Source: an uncultured Pseudomonadota bacterium (GTDB taxonomy: Bacteria; Pseudomonadota; Gammaproteobacteria; Steroidobacterales; Woeseiaceae). From it: a DNA stretch of 64,000 bases. The first letter of the stretch is position 1. Each line of letters opens with the position of its first letter. Below the pieces are notes generated by a model that was not told the origin of the DNA, searched no databases, and saw only the letters and a list, made by a program, of their open reading frames with translations. This document shows positions 7,720-16,978 of this stretch, one piece after another. A program made the translations under genes and the position numbers. Location: NCBI GenBank assembly GCA_913055625.1, contig CAJXJW010000001.1, forward strand, positions 248,001-312,000. The letters run 5' to 3'.

Positions 7720-9432
7720 ATGGGTGCATTCAAAGAGCCGCACGGCGGAGAGCTGAAAGAGCTGTATCTCGCCGAAGGGAAAGCGGACGAAGAGAAACTC
7801 CTCGCCAAGGACTACAAGTCCTGGGACCTGACGCAACGCCAGATCTGCGATCTCGATCTGCTGATGAACGGTGCGTTCTCGCCGCTCGACGGCTTCCTGA
7901 AGGAGGGCGACTACGAGCGCGTCTGCGACGAGATGCGGCTCGAGAGCGGCGTCCTTTGGCCGATGCCGATCACGCTCGACGTCAGCGAGGCGTTCGCAGG
8001 CACTCTGGAGAAGGGCGAGAAGCTCGCGCTTCGCGACCAGGAGGGCGTATTGCTCGCGACGATGGATGTCGAAGACATCTGGCGCCCGGACCTCGACAGC
8101 GAGGCGGAGCGCGTCTACGGCACCACCGACGACACGCACCCGGCAGTCGCGTACCTGAAGAACTCGACGCACCCGGTGTACGTTGGCGGGCGCGTCTACG
8201 GGATCGAGCCGCCGACCTACTACGATTTCAAGCTGCTGCGTGACACGCCGTCCGAGCTGCGTGGCCGCTTCCGCAAGCTCGGCTGGCGCAAGATCGTGGC
8301 GTTCCAGACCCGCAATCCGCTGCACCGTGCCCACCAGGAGCTCACGTTCCGTGCCGCGCGTGAGGCCGAGGCGAACTTGCTGATCCACCCGGTCGTCGGC
8401 ATGACGAAGCCGGGCGACATCGACCATTTCACCCGGGTCCGCTGCTATGAGCACGTGCTGGAACAGTATCCCGAGCAGACGACGCAGCTCAGCCTGCTGA
8501 ATCTCGCGATGCGTATGGCTGGGCCGCGGGAGGCTGTCTGGCACGCGATCATCCGCAAGAACTACGGCTGCACGCACTTCATCGTGGGTCGCGACCACGC
8601 CGGCCCCGGCAACGACCGCGACGGGAACCCGTTCTACGGGCCCTACGATGCCCAGGAACTGTTCCGGAAGCACGAGGAAGAGCTGGACATCACGATGGTC
8701 CCGTTCAAGATGATGGTCTACGTCGAGAACAAGGCCGAGTACCTGGCCGCGGACGAGACGGAGCCCACCGACAAGGTGCTGAACCTGTCCGGTACCGAGT
8801 TCCGCCGGCGCCTGCAGGAAGGCCTCGATATCCCGGAGTGGTTCTCGTACCCGAAAGTCGTCGAGGAACTGCGCCGCGCGCACCCGCCGAAGCACAAGCA
8901 GGGGTTCACGGTCTTCTTCACGGGCCTGTCGGGTTCCGGCAAGTCGACTGTCGCGAACGCGCTGATGGTCAAGCTGCTCGAGGACGGTTCGCGGCCGGTC
9001 ACGTTGCTGGATGGCGACGTCGTGCGCAAGAATCTCTCGAGTGAACTGACGTTCTCCAAGGAGCACCGCGACCTGAACATCCAGCGCATCGGTTACGTTG
9101 CGAGCGAGATCACGAAGAATGGCGGCATCGCAATCTGCGCGCCGATCGCACCGTACGCCACGACGCGGCGGCAGGTGCGGGAAATGATCACGCCGTACGG
9201 CGGCTTCCTGGAGACCTGGGTATCGACGCCGATCGAGGTGTGCGAAGCGCGCGACCGCAAGGGGCTGTACGCCAAGGCGCGCGCCGGCATCATCAAGGGA
9301 TTCACCGGGATCGACGATCCGTACGAGGCACCGGAGAACGCCGAGATCGTCATCGACACCGGGGAATTGTCGCCGGATCTCGCGGCGCACCGGATCCTGA
9401 TTACGCTCGAGAAGCTGGGCTATATCCGCTAG
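7720..9432 (+). CDS. sat/cysC: Bifunctional sulfate adenylyltransferase / adenylylsulfate kinase
   Basis: 570 residues, a cytoplasmic enzyme converting sulfate and ATP to APS and then to PAPS. The N-terminal ATP sulfurylase domain (about 1-385) has the nucleotide-binding Q-T-R-N-P-L-H-R-A-H (near 197) and G-R-D-H-A-G-P-G. The C-terminal APS kinase domain (about 395-570) has the P-loop G-L-S-G-S-G-K-S-T (near 401) and K-G-L-Y-A-K-A. Both catalytic motifs are intact. This is the dissimilatory-type homomeric Sat fused to CysC, not the heterodimeric CysDN. No PAPS reductase, APS reductase or sulfotransferase gene is nearby, so whether PAPS feeds assimilation or sulfation is open. Confidence 0.96.
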   Translation: MGAFKEPHGGELKELYLAEGKADEEKLLAKDYKSWDLTQRQICDLDLLMNGAFSPLDGFLKEGDYERVCDEMRLESGVLWPMPITLDVSEAFAGTLEKGEKLALRDQEGVLLATMDVEDIWRPDLDSEAERVYGTTDDTHPAVAYLKNSTHPVYVGGRVYGIEPPTYYDFKLLRDTPSELRGRFRKLGWRKIVAFQTRNPLHRAHQELTFRAAREAEANLLIHPVVGMTKPGDIDHFTRVRCYEHVLEQYPEQTTQLSLLNLAMRMAGPREAVWHAIIRKNYGCTHFIVGRDHAGPGNDRDGNPFYGPYDAQELFRKHEEELDITMVPFKMMVYVENKAEYLAADETEPTDKVLNLSGTEFRRRLQEGLDIPEWFSYPKVVEELRRAHPPKHKQGFTVFFTGLSGSGKSTVANALMVKLLEDGSRPVTLLDGDVVRKNLSSELTFSKEHRDLNIQRIGYVASEITKNGGIAICAPIAPYATTRRQVREMITPYGGFLETWVSTPIEVCEARDRKGLYAKARAGIIKGFTGIDDPYEAPENAEIVIDTGELSPDLAAHRILITLEKLGYIR

Positions 9433-9444
9433 CTGACACCCGGG

Positions 9445-9485
9445 AACGGGGCGTGCGTCGATTACTGTGACGCACGTCCCGTTTT
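9445..9485 (+). terminator. Rho-independent terminator after sat/cysC
   Basis: A 14-base stem (ACGGGGCGTGCGTC with GACGCACGTCCCGT, one G-T pair) closes a 9-base loop, followed by TTTT at 9482-9485. It starts 13 bases after the stop codon. Confidence 0.9.
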
Positions 9486-9543
9486 GCCGCCCTGCAGCGG
9501 CTACCATCGTGCGATCAAGAGCTGTCGAATCGATGGACCCGCA

Positions 9544-10794
9544 ATGTCGAAACGGATTGCGAGACTACGCCCGGTCTGCATTGCCTGTGCGGCGCTGGTC
9601 GCCCTGATCGCGGCCGGCTGCGACGTCCAGACCTACGACGAAGCCGCGTCGTCGTTCTACGAGAACGCGCCGCCCCCGGCCCCGCCGCCCAACCCGCCGG
9701 ATCCGCCACCCCCGGCCGGTCCGAACTTCGGCCCGGTGTTCTCCGAGATCCAGGCGGCGGTCTTTACGCCGACCTGCGCGACCGCGAGCTGCCACTCGGG
9801 CGCGAATCCGCCGGCGGACCTCAACCTCGAAGTTGCCAACAGCCATGCCATGCTGGTCGGCATGCCGAGTTCCCAGGATCCCGGCATCCAGCGTGTGGCG
9901 CCGGGCAATCCGGACATGAGTTACCTGGTCCAGAAGCTCGAAGGAACGGCCGCGTCCGGCGGCCAGATGCCGCCGACAGGTGCGCTCGACCAGGCCGACA
10001 TCGACGTCATTCGCCAGTGGATCACCGACGGCGCGGTCGACGACACGGTGCAGCCCGCGGCCCCGATTCGCGTGGCATCGCTCTCACCGGCGCCGGCTGC
10101 CGTCCTCGATGCCTCGCCGACGCAGGTCGTGGCCGGCTTCGACCGTGACCTCGATGCATCGACCGTCAATGCGGCGACATTCGTCCTGCGGGCCAGCGGC
10201 GGTGATGCGAGCTTCAACGATGGCAACGAGGTCAACGTGGTGGCCGCGTCGATTACCGTTCCGGGGTCGAACCCCGCCAGTGCGGTCTTCGACCTGGGCG
10301 GCCAGGCGCTGGCTGACGATACCTACCGGGTCGTGCTGGCCGGCGCCGGGGCCTCTTTCATCATGGACCAGGATGCGAATGCGCTGGACGGCGAGTTTTC
10401 CGGGACGTTCCCCTCGGGCAACGGCATTGCCGGCGGCAACTTCGTCGCGCAGTTCTCCGTTGCCACGCCGGTGGTCATCCAGCCCACGCTGGCCGATATT
10501 CACGCGAATGTCTTCGCGCCGTCATGCGCCGGTTGTCACAATCCGGCCGGGTCGGCCGCGGCGGTGGGCATCGATTTCACGGACACGGCAACGACTCACG
10601 CGACGCTGGTCAATGTCGCGAGCGTGGGGGACGCGATGTTGATGCGTGTCACGCCGGGCGATCCCGACAACAGCTACCTCGTCCACAAGCTGGAGAACAC
10701 GGGCAACGTGGGCGTGATGCCGCCGACCGGCATGCTGCCGCAAGCGACGATCGACGTGATCCGCCAATGGATCACCGATGGCGCGCTGCAGTAG
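9544..10794 (+). CDS. Diheme c-type lipoprotein with central Ig-like domain
   Basis: 416 residues from the ATG at 9544, chosen because the upstream extension to 9484 lacks signal character. Residues 1-26 form a lipoprotein signal ending A-A-G-C (C26). A proline-rich linker (about 39-58) follows. A cytochrome-c-like domain carries C-A-T-A-S-C-H (near 78), a C-X4-C-H variant heme site, with the G-Q-M-P-P-T-G distal Met region. An Ig-like domain follows (about 175-310). A second c-type domain has C-A-G-C-H (near 328) and V-M-P-P-T-G. The two c-type halves share I-D-V-I-R-Q-W-I-T-D-G-A, so they arose by duplication. It is probably an envelope-anchored electron-transfer protein with unknown partner. 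Confidence 0.85.
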   Translation: MSKRIARLRPVCIACAALVALIAAGCDVQTYDEAASSFYENAPPPAPPPNPPDPPPPAGPNFGPVFSEIQAAVFTPTCATASCHSGANPPADLNLEVANSHAMLVGMPSSQDPGIQRVAPGNPDMSYLVQKLEGTAASGGQMPPTGALDQADIDVIRQWITDGAVDDTVQPAAPIRVASLSPAPAAVLDASPTQVVAGFDRDLDASTVNAATFVLRASGGDASFNDGNEVNVVAASITVPGSNPASAVFDLGGQALADDTYRVVLAGAGASFIMDQDANALDGEFSGTFPSGNGIAGGNFVAQFSVATPVVIQPTLADIHANVFAPSCAGCHNPAGSAAAVGIDFTDTATTHATLVNVASVGDAMLMRVTPGDPDNSYLVHKLENTGNVGVMPPTGMLPQATIDVIRQWITDGALQ

Positions 10795-10802
10795 CTTCCC
10801 GC

Positions 10803-11378
10803 TCAGTTCCTCTCGAACACCAGCAGGAACGTTACCGGCACCGCGGGGCTGATGCTGGGCAGCCCGGCGACCTCGCGGAGCTTTTCGACGCCATCCGCCA
10901 GGCCGACCTGGCTCGCATTCACGATGACCGGCTTCTCGGTCGTCACCAGCAGCCGGTCGACCGACAGGCGGGCTACCGAGAGCTGGGCGGTCAGCGGCGT
11001 CGTCGTGCCGTGCAGCGACAACGACGCCTCGACGGTCAGCGACACGCTGCCGCCGGGCTCGATCGCCTCGAGCGCCGCGGGATCGATGTCGACCGCAACT
11101 GCCGCCGCCGGATAGGTGGCCGTCTCGAACAGCAACTCGCGCATGCGCTCGTCGCGAATCTCGATGGCCGTATTCACGCTGTCCAGGACGATCGACAGCG
11201 TCGCGCCGCCGCCGTCGTCGATCCTGCCGGAGAGTTTGCCGAACGTGTGCACCTCGGCGGCCGTATTGGCCTTGATCGTCGTGAACGCGAGGTGCGAGCC
11301 GTCCGCGTCGAGCTGCCAGCCCGCGAGGGACGGCGCAGCGCAGCTGAGCAGGGCGAGGGTGGAAAGAATCTGGCGCAT
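10803..11378 (-). CDS. YceI-family periplasmic lipocalin-like protein
   Basis: 191 residues with a signal peptide (cleavage after S-L-A). The mature protein has the YceI pattern: W-x-L-D-x-x-x-S near the start, F-G-K-L-S-G-x-I, S-V-N-T-x-x-x-x-R-D-x-x-M-R, and L-S-L-H-G-T-T. YceI proteins are beta-barrels that bind long isoprenoid or amide lipids in the periplasm. The gene converges on the diheme lipoprotein with an 8-base gap. No cytochrome b561 gene, a common YceI partner, is adjacent. Confidence 0.9.
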   Translation of the reverse strand: MRQILSTLALLSCAAPSLAGWQLDADGSHLAFTTIKANTAAEVHTFGKLSGRIDDGGGATLSIVLDSVNTAIEIRDERMRELLFETATYPAAAVAVDIDPAALEAIEPGGSVSLTVEASLSLHGTTTPLTAQLSVARLSVDRLLVTTEKPVIVNASQVGLADGVEKLREVAGLPSISPAVPVTFLLVFERN

Positions 11379-11529
11379 GGGGCACTCCGTTTGCCGGCAG
11401 TGTTGAGGGGGAATAAAGGATTCCAGTCTGCCGCGACGGGGTCAACAATAGTCGCTATCATGTGCGGCCATTTGCAGGAACGGCGCGGCGCCGGAACCGT
11501 GCTGCCTGGCCACTCCCGGTACCCGACCC

Positions 11530-12408
11530 ATGAAAAAGTCCGCTGAACCCCGCCACGACGTCGACCCGCGCGATCTCAGCAAGGAACAGATCTACTGGGA
11601 CCAGGACATCACCTACGGCGGTTACCTGTCGCTCGACAAGCTGCTCGACTGCCAGGATCTGCGCACAGACGCGCACGACGAAATGCTGTTTATGATCATC
11701 CACCAGGCGTCGGAACTGTGGATGAAGCTGTGCCTGCACGAATTGCACGCGGCAATGCGCGAGGTCCGCGCGGACAATCTCGACGCGGCCTTCAAGATGC
11801 TGGCGCGCCTGTCGCGCATCCAGGGGCAGCTCAGGCAGAGCTGGAACGTGCTGTCGACGATGACGCCGTCCGATTACCTGAGCTTCCGTGCCGCGCTGGG
11901 CCAGAGTTCCGGCTTCCAGTCGTTCCAGTACCGTGAGATCGAGTACCTGCTCGGCAACAAGAATGCGGCGCTGATGGAGGTGCACCGGAAGCGCCCGGAG
12001 CGCTACAAGCGACTGCAGGTGGCACTGGAGTCACCCAGCTTCTACGATCTGTGTCTCCGTCTGCTGGCGGATCGCGGTTTCGACATGCCGGCTGATCGGC
12101 TCGAGCGCGACTGGACGCAGCCGTACGAGGCTTCGCCGGCCGTCGAGGCGGCCTGGGCCCGGGTGTACACGTCGACCTCGGAGCACTGGGATCTCTACGA
12201 ACTGGCGGAGAAACTCGTGGATCTCGAGTACGAGTTCCAGATGTGGCGCTATAGTCACATGAAGACCGTGCAACGCATCATCGGGTGGAGCCGAGGCACC
12301 GGCGGCACCAGCGGCGTGGAGTTCCTGAAGAAGGCGCTGGACCTGCAGTTCTTTCCGGAGCTGTGGAGCGTGCGTTCGCGTCTCGGCGAGATGGCGAACG
12401 GCGACTGA
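11530..12408 (+). CDS. kynA: Tryptophan 2,3-dioxygenase
   Basis: 292 residues, a heme-dependent cytoplasmic enzyme that opens the indole ring of L-tryptophan to N-formylkynurenine, the first step of the kynurenine pathway. Family signatures are intact: T-Y-G-G-Y-L-x-L-D-K-L-L near residue 35, H-Q-A-S-E-L-W-M-K-L near 57, S-G-F-Q-S-F-Q-Y-R-E-I-E near 122, and the C-terminal G-T-G-G-T-S-G-V-E-F-L. Kynurenine formamidase and kynureninase genes are not in the window. Confidence 0.97.
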   Translation: MKKSAEPRHDVDPRDLSKEQIYWDQDITYGGYLSLDKLLDCQDLRTDAHDEMLFMIIHQASELWMKLCLHELHAAMREVRADNLDAAFKMLARLSRIQGQLRQSWNVLSTMTPSDYLSFRAALGQSSGFQSFQYREIEYLLGNKNAALMEVHRKRPERYKRLQVALESPSFYDLCLRLLADRGFDMPADRLERDWTQPYEASPAVEAAWARVYTSTSEHWDLYELAEKLVDLEYEFQMWRYSHMKTVQRIIGWSRGTGGTSGVEFLKKALDLQFFPELWSVRSRLGEMANGD

Positions 12409-12412
12409 CGCG

Positions 12413-12850
12413 TCAGCCGGCCCCGGCGATGCTGACCAGCTCGATGTCGAACGTCAGGTCTTCGCCCGCCAGCGGATGATTGCCGTCGACGGTGATCGTG
12501 TCGTCACCGACGTTCGTCACAACGAGGTGCAGGACGCGACCGTCCGGCGACTTGCTCTGCAGCTGCATGCCCACCTCCGGCGTGATGTTGTCCGGCAGGG
12601 CCTGTTTCGGCACGTCCTGGATCAGCTGTTCGTGTTTCTGGCCGTAGGCCTGCTCCGGCGGAATCGTGACGGTCTTGCTGTCACCGACGTTCATGCCGTC
12701 GACGGCGTCGTCGAAACCCGGAATGACCTGGCCGCTGCCCAGCGCAAACTCCAGCGGATCCTTGCCGGCGGAACTGTCGAACTGCGTACCGTCGCTGAGC
12801 TTGCCGGTATAGTGGATGCGGACCGTGTCGCCGCGCTTGGCTTGTGTCAT
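12413..12850 (-). CDS. FKBP-type peptidyl-prolyl cis-trans isomerase
   Basis: 145 residues starting at the ATG at 12850. An in-frame extension to 13066 is arginine/proline-rich and not protein-like. The N-terminus has the FKBP core V-R-I-H-Y-T-G-K-L-S-D-G-T-x-F-D-S-S. An insert-in-flap region follows (P-P-E-Q-A-Y-G-Q...), as in SlyD/SlpA-type enzymes, which combine prolyl isomerisation with chaperone activity. There is no His-rich metal-binding tail and no signal peptide, so it is cytosolic and closer to SlpA/FkpB than to full SlyD. It converges on kynA with a 4-base gap. The 250 bases between this gene and 13101 show nothing I can support. Confidence 0.93.
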   Translation of the reverse strand: MTQAKRGDTVRIHYTGKLSDGTQFDSSAGKDPLEFALGSGQVIPGFDDAVDGMNVGDSKTVTIPPEQAYGQKHEQLIQDVPKQALPDNITPEVGMQLQSKSPDGRVLHLVVTNVGDDTITVDGNHPLAGEDLTFDIELVSIAGAG

Positions 12851-13100
12851 TGCTGGTCTCCGGACGTTCGTGCCTGACTCGGCGGGTCTGCCGCCCTGAA
12901 GGCGGGACGATGATTTCGCGAGACCCGACCTTAGCAAACCGCGACGCGGAACGCGAAACCGGCTCCATGCGCAAGTGGCAGGAGGGTGATGCCGATGGAA
13001 CGGTGGTCTGCGAGGCGGGTGAGTTCCACGCTGTCGGTCGTCACGTCGTTCCCTTGCAGGGTTCATGCGACCGGCGCAGTTCGGTCATGTACGGCTCCGT

Positions 13101-15227
13101 TTAATCGTCCTGCCGGTCCCAGGCAGCCGGCATCAGCATCCGGACGAAGTAGGCGTACTCCAGCGCTGTGCGCATGGCGAGCTGGTCCTGGTTCGCCGTG
13201 CCGCCGTGGCCGCCTTCGATGTTCTCGTAATAGAACGGCGCGTGCCCGAGCGCCTCCAGCGCCGCCGCCATCTTGCGTGCGTGACCGGGGTGCACCCGGT
13301 CGTCGAGCGTCGACGTGTAGAACAGCACGCGCGGATAATCCTTGCCGCGCTCGAGGTTCTGGTAGGGCGAATATTCGCGGATGAATGCCCAGTCTTCCGC
13401 TACGTCCGGGTTGCCGTACTCGCCCATCCAGCTCGATCCGGCGAGCAGCTTGTTGTAGCGCCGCATGTCGAGCAGCGGCACACCGATGTCGAACGCAGCG
13501 AACAGGTCCGGGCGCTGCGTGAGCGCCGCGCCAAGCAGCAGACCGCCGTTGGAGCGGCCGAGAGCGCCCAGCCGCGCAGGCGACGTGATGCCCGCGTCGA
13601 TCATGTCCTCGGCCACGGCGATGAAATCGTCGAACGCGCGCTGACGCTGGTCGCGCATCGCGGCCTGGTGCCAGCGCGGCCCGTATTCGCCGCCGCCGCG
13701 GATGTTCGACAGGGCGAGCAGACCGCCGCGCGAGATCCACATCGAGCCGGCCAGTGCGCCGTGCTGCGGCCGCGACGGGTCTTCGTAGTAGACGGGGAGC
13801 GTCGGCACCAGGAAGCCGCCGTAGCCATACAGGATTGTCGGCGCGTCGCCCCGCTCGATGACGTCTTCGCGTCCGACCAGGAAGTAGGGCACGCGGGTCC
13901 CGTCGGCGCTGGTCGCGAAGCGCTGGCGAATGACCACGCCGGCGGCGTCGTACAGCGGCGCCGTGTGCAGTACGTCGCGCAGGCGATTGTCGGCGTCGAC
14001 GTAGTACATCGTCGACGGCTGGATAGCGCTCTCGAAGGTTACGAACAGGTCGGCGCGCGACGCGCTGGAGCCCGCGAGCCGCGCCACCCCGTTGTCGGGC
14101 ACCGGGATGTCGACGGCCTGCCAGCCGTCGGGCGAGGGCATGACGCGCCGGATCCGGCCGACCACGTCGTCGAGCAACTGCAGGTACACGCCGCCCGCGC
14201 CCGCCTCGACCTCGTCGATCGCCTCCGACGGGCCCGGCGCGTAGATGCGCTGGACCTTGCCGGACTCGACGTCGTATGCGACCACGTCGCCGGCCGCATG
14301 GGTGACGTCGCCCGTCGTCCACGGTTCCTTCAGCAGGAGGACCAGGTCGTGTCCGACCATTCCCTGTGCCAGGACCCTGGCCGGCAACGGCAGGCGTTCG
14401 CCGGCTTCATTACCTCGCACCGCGTGAATGTCGATCTCGTTCCAGTCGGCATGCAGGCGGAACAGGAACGTCCGCGTCGTGTCCCCGCTCGTGTAGGCCT
14501 GCGGGGCGAGCAGCGTATCGTCCTGGTCGGCCTTGAACAGCGATGGCGCGTCGGCAAGCGGCGTACCGCGGCGCCACAGGCGCGCCTCGCGCGGGTAGCC
14601 GGACGACGTCAGGCTCTCCGGCCCGAAGTCCGTTGCAATGACCAGGGTATCGGGGGCCGCCCAAGCGACCCAGTTCTTCGCCTCCGGCGTGACGAAGCCG
14701 CCGTCCACGAACGTGCGCTCGGCCAGGGAAAACTCCCGCCAGACAGACTCGTCCTTGCCGCCGCGCGACATCGCGACGAGGCACCGGCCGCGTTCGCCGC
14801 CGGTGCAGTCAATGTTTTTGTAGACCCAGTTTTCATTCTCGCTCGCCGCGAGGCGGTCGAAGTCGAGGACGGTCTCCCACGCCGGTTCGCCGCGCGCCAG
14901 TGCAGCGATCGGTGTGCGCCGCCAGACGCCGCGCACGTGCGCCTGGTCCTGCCAGAAGTCGTGGTACTCGTCGCCGATGATTTTCCCTTTCGGCAGCCGC
15001 GAGTCGGACGTCATGATCGCGAAGGCTTCGGCATACAGCGTGTCGAAGACCGGGTTGTCGCGCAGTTCGGCAAACGTGCGCGCGTTGCGCTCGCGGACCC
15101 AGTCGAGGGCCGCTTCGTCCTGGACGTCTTCGAGCCAGAGGAACGGATCCTCGTCCGCTTCGGCGGCAGCGATCATCGGTGCCGGAAGAATTGCGGCCAG
15201 CAACAATCCGCGCAGCGTCTTCTTCAT
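13101..15227 (-). CDS. Prolyl oligopeptidase family serine peptidase (S9A), secreted
   Basis: 708 residues from the ATG at 15227, preceded by a GAGGAG ribosome-binding site. A signal peptide (K-K-T-L-R-G-L-L-L-A-A) suggests export. D-P-F-L-W-L-E-D-V near residue 25 is the usual S9A N-terminal signature. A beta-propeller follows, then the alpha/beta-hydrolase domain with nucleophile G-R-S-N-G-G (near 555), the D-D-R-V-H-P-G-H aspartate region (near 640) and the histidine in E-G-G-H-G-G (near 670). It cleaves short peptides after proline or a related residue. It is the last gene of a minus-strand run starting at 18658, 10 bases after the ZIP-like gene. Confidence 0.94.
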   Translation of the reverse strand: MKKTLRGLLLAAILPAPMIAAAEADEDPFLWLEDVQDEAALDWVRERNARTFAELRDNPVFDTLYAEAFAIMTSDSRLPKGKIIGDEYHDFWQDQAHVRGVWRRTPIAALARGEPAWETVLDFDRLAASENENWVYKNIDCTGGERGRCLVAMSRGGKDESVWREFSLAERTFVDGGFVTPEAKNWVAWAAPDTLVIATDFGPESLTSSGYPREARLWRRGTPLADAPSLFKADQDDTLLAPQAYTSGDTTRTFLFRLHADWNEIDIHAVRGNEAGERLPLPARVLAQGMVGHDLVLLLKEPWTTGDVTHAAGDVVAYDVESGKVQRIYAPGPSEAIDEVEAGAGGVYLQLLDDVVGRIRRVMPSPDGWQAVDIPVPDNGVARLAGSSASRADLFVTFESAIQPSTMYYVDADNRLRDVLHTAPLYDAAGVVIRQRFATSADGTRVPYFLVGREDVIERGDAPTILYGYGGFLVPTLPVYYEDPSRPQHGALAGSMWISRGGLLALSNIRGGGEYGPRWHQAAMRDQRQRAFDDFIAVAEDMIDAGITSPARLGALGRSNGGLLLGAALTQRPDLFAAFDIGVPLLDMRRYNKLLAGSSWMGEYGNPDVAEDWAFIREYSPYQNLERGKDYPRVLFYTSTLDDRVHPGHARKMAAALEALGHAPFYYENIEGGHGGTANQDQLAMRTALEYAYFVRMLMPAAWDRQDD

Positions 15228-15237
15228 CGTCGCTCCT

Positions 15238-15951
15238 CTAGTGCAGGTGGGGTACCGCGAACACGACGAACATGCCGAGCAGGATCCCGGCACGAAAGCC
15301 CCAGTTGTCGGCCGGTACGAACGGCTCGTCGCGGTCATGGCGGTGGTTCACGCCGAACGCCACGACGTGCACGAGAGAGCCCGCGACGAAGGCCTGGAAC
15401 AGCGCGAGCCGCGGCGCCTCCGCGAGTGCGACGACCGGTCCCCCGAAAAAGTACGATGCCGCGGTTGCTGCGATGACGAGCGCGAACGTGGCGATCGTCG
15501 CCGGCAAGCCGAACGCCGGGCGAACCGACCACCACAACGCCATGCCGACCGGCAGCCGGTGCAGGATGACGCCGAGCGCCAGCGCGTTTCCGGATGACGG
15601 GGATCCCGCGCCGCCGGCGCCCAGCGTCGGCAGCAGGGCGATGCCGTCCAGCAGCGCGTGCACGATCAGCCCGGCGGCGGCAAGCACGACGATGAACACG
15701 TGTGCCTCGTGCGCCGAGCGCCGGAACGCGTGTTCGACGCCGACCGGGAATACCAGTCCGGCAGCCAGTGCCAGTGCCGCGAGCAGGCCGCCGTTGTCCA
15801 GCGCGTCCGGGATGATATTGACGCACACGATGCCGGCGACCGCCACGAGGACGAAACCGTCGAGCAATTGCTTCAAGACCGGCTGGCGCCGTCCCCAGGC
15901 GTAGATGAACGGGCCGCCCACGAGGGCGAGCGTGCTCCACAGGTAGTTCAC
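15238..15951 (-). CDS. ZIP-family-like metal permease
   Basis: 237 residues with about seven to eight hydrophobic segments. The ZIP-type metal site is suggested by H-A-L-L-D-G-I-A-L (near 109) and L-H-R-L-P-V-G-M-A-L (near 133), which parallel the H-N-x-x-E-G and H-x-x-P-E-G pairs of ZupT/ZIP, although E is replaced by D or V. A histidine-rich loop (N-H-R-H-D-R-D) and terminal P-H-L-H could bind metal. The substitutions make zinc transport plausible but unproven. It lies 21 bases after the quinone reductase gene and 10 bases before the prolyl oligopeptidase gene. Confidence 0.72.
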   Translation of the reverse strand: MNYLWSTLALVGGPFIYAWGRRQPVLKQLLDGFVLVAVAGIVCVNIIPDALDNGGLLAALALAAGLVFPVGVEHAFRRSAHEAHVFIVVLAAAGLIVHALLDGIALLPTLGAGGAGSPSSGNALALGVILHRLPVGMALWWSVRPAFGLPATIATFALVIAATAASYFFGGPVVALAEAPRLALFQAFVAGSLVHVVAFGVNHRHDRDEPFVPADNWGFRAGILLGMFVVFAVPHLH

Positions 15952-15972
15952 GCCGGCACCGCCCCGTCGCCG

Positions 15973-16953
15973 TCAGTCGCGCAGGCGCAGCACCACCTTG
16001 CCCACGGCCTCGCGCGATGCGATGCGGTGAAACGCCCGGCGGAAGTCGTCCAGTGCGTAGGTCTCGGTAACTTTCGGCGCAATCGTTCCATCGTTTATCC
16101 AGGCCAGCAGTTCGCGCAGGTTGGCCCGGTGCTCGTCCGGGTGACGCGCGAGCCAGGTTCCCCACCAGACGCCGATGATACTGGCTTCCTTGAGGAGTGC
16201 GATGTTTGCGGGGAAAGCCGGAATGTCGCCGCTCGCGAAGCCGACCACAAGGTAGCGCCCGTGCCAGGACAGTCCGCGCAGCGCCTGCTGAGCCAGGTCG
16301 CCGCCGACCGGGTCGTAGACGACGTCGACGCCCCGGTCGTCCGTCAGGCGCCGGACAGCCTCGCGCAGGTCCTCCTGCGCGTAATCAACGGTCTCGTCCG
16401 CACCGGCTGCTCTCGCGGCGTCGAGCTTTGCCGCGCTGCTGGCGGCTGCGATGACCCGGGCGCCCATGACTTTGCCCAGTTCGACCGCGGCCAGCCCGAC
16501 GCCGCCGCCGGCGCCGAGGACGAGCAGGGATTCCCCGGCCCCCAGTCGCGCCGATTGCCGCAACCCATGGTAGCTGGTCCCGTACACCACGCCGAACGCG
16601 GCGGCCTGCTCGTAGTCGAGTCGTCCCGGCATCGGCACGACCTTCGACGCGTCGACCACGCAGCGTTCGGCAAATGCGCCGCCGCGCGGCATGACAATGA
16701 CGCGGTCGCCGGCCGCGAGACCCGTCACGCCCTCGCCAACGGACGCAACGGTGCCGGCGGCTTCGTTGCCCGGAACGAACGGCGGCGGCGTCTTGTCCTG
16801 GTACTGGCCTGCGATCACGAGCAGATCCGGGAAGTTGATGGCCGCGGCGACGACGTCTACGGCGACTTCGCCCGGGCCGGGTTCGAGGTCCGGCCGGTCC
16901 TCGACGACGAGATCGTCCGGTGGTCCGTAGGCGTTGCACACGAGGGCGCGCAT
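15973..16953 (-). CDS. Zinc-independent NADPH:quinone oxidoreductase (MDR superfamily)
   Basis: 326 residues. The N-terminal GroES-like domain holds N-F-P-D-L-L-V-I-A-G-Q-Y-Q and P-G-N-E-A-A-G-T-V, and the Rossmann domain has V-L-G-A-G-G-G-V-G-L-A-A near residue 136. The catalytic-zinc ligands of true alcohol dehydrogenases are absent, as in QOR-type enzymes. It resembles the quinone oxidoreductases often found next to acyl-CoA dehydrogenases. It is the third gene of the run that starts with the acyl-CoA dehydrogenase and MaoC genes, which suggests a role in disposing of reducing equivalents or enals during acyl catabolism. That role is inferred. Confidence 0.92.
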   Translation of the reverse strand: MRALVCNAYGPPDDLVVEDRPDLEPGPGEVAVDVVAAAINFPDLLVIAGQYQDKTPPPFVPGNEAAGTVASVGEGVTGLAAGDRVIVMPRGGAFAERCVVDASKVVPMPGRLDYEQAAAFGVVYGTSYHGLRQSARLGAGESLLVLGAGGGVGLAAVELGKVMGARVIAAASSAAKLDAARAAGADETVDYAQEDLREAVRRLTDDRGVDVVYDPVGGDLAQQALRGLSWHGRYLVVGFASGDIPAFPANIALLKEASIIGVWWGTWLARHPDEHRANLRELLAWINDGTIAPKVTETYALDDFRRAFHRIASREAVGKVVLRLRD

Positions 16954-16978
16954 GGGCTCTCCTTGATCGGCGGCTCTG

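Noticed and set aside
12851..13100. N-terminal extension of the FKBP gene to 13066
   Set aside because: The extension is Arg/Pro/His-rich, lacks FKBP homology and precedes a good start at 12850.
15238..15951. Firm zinc-transporter assignment
   Set aside because: The helices and His-containing motifs resemble ZIP, but key Glu ligands are replaced, so only a ZIP-like call is supported.
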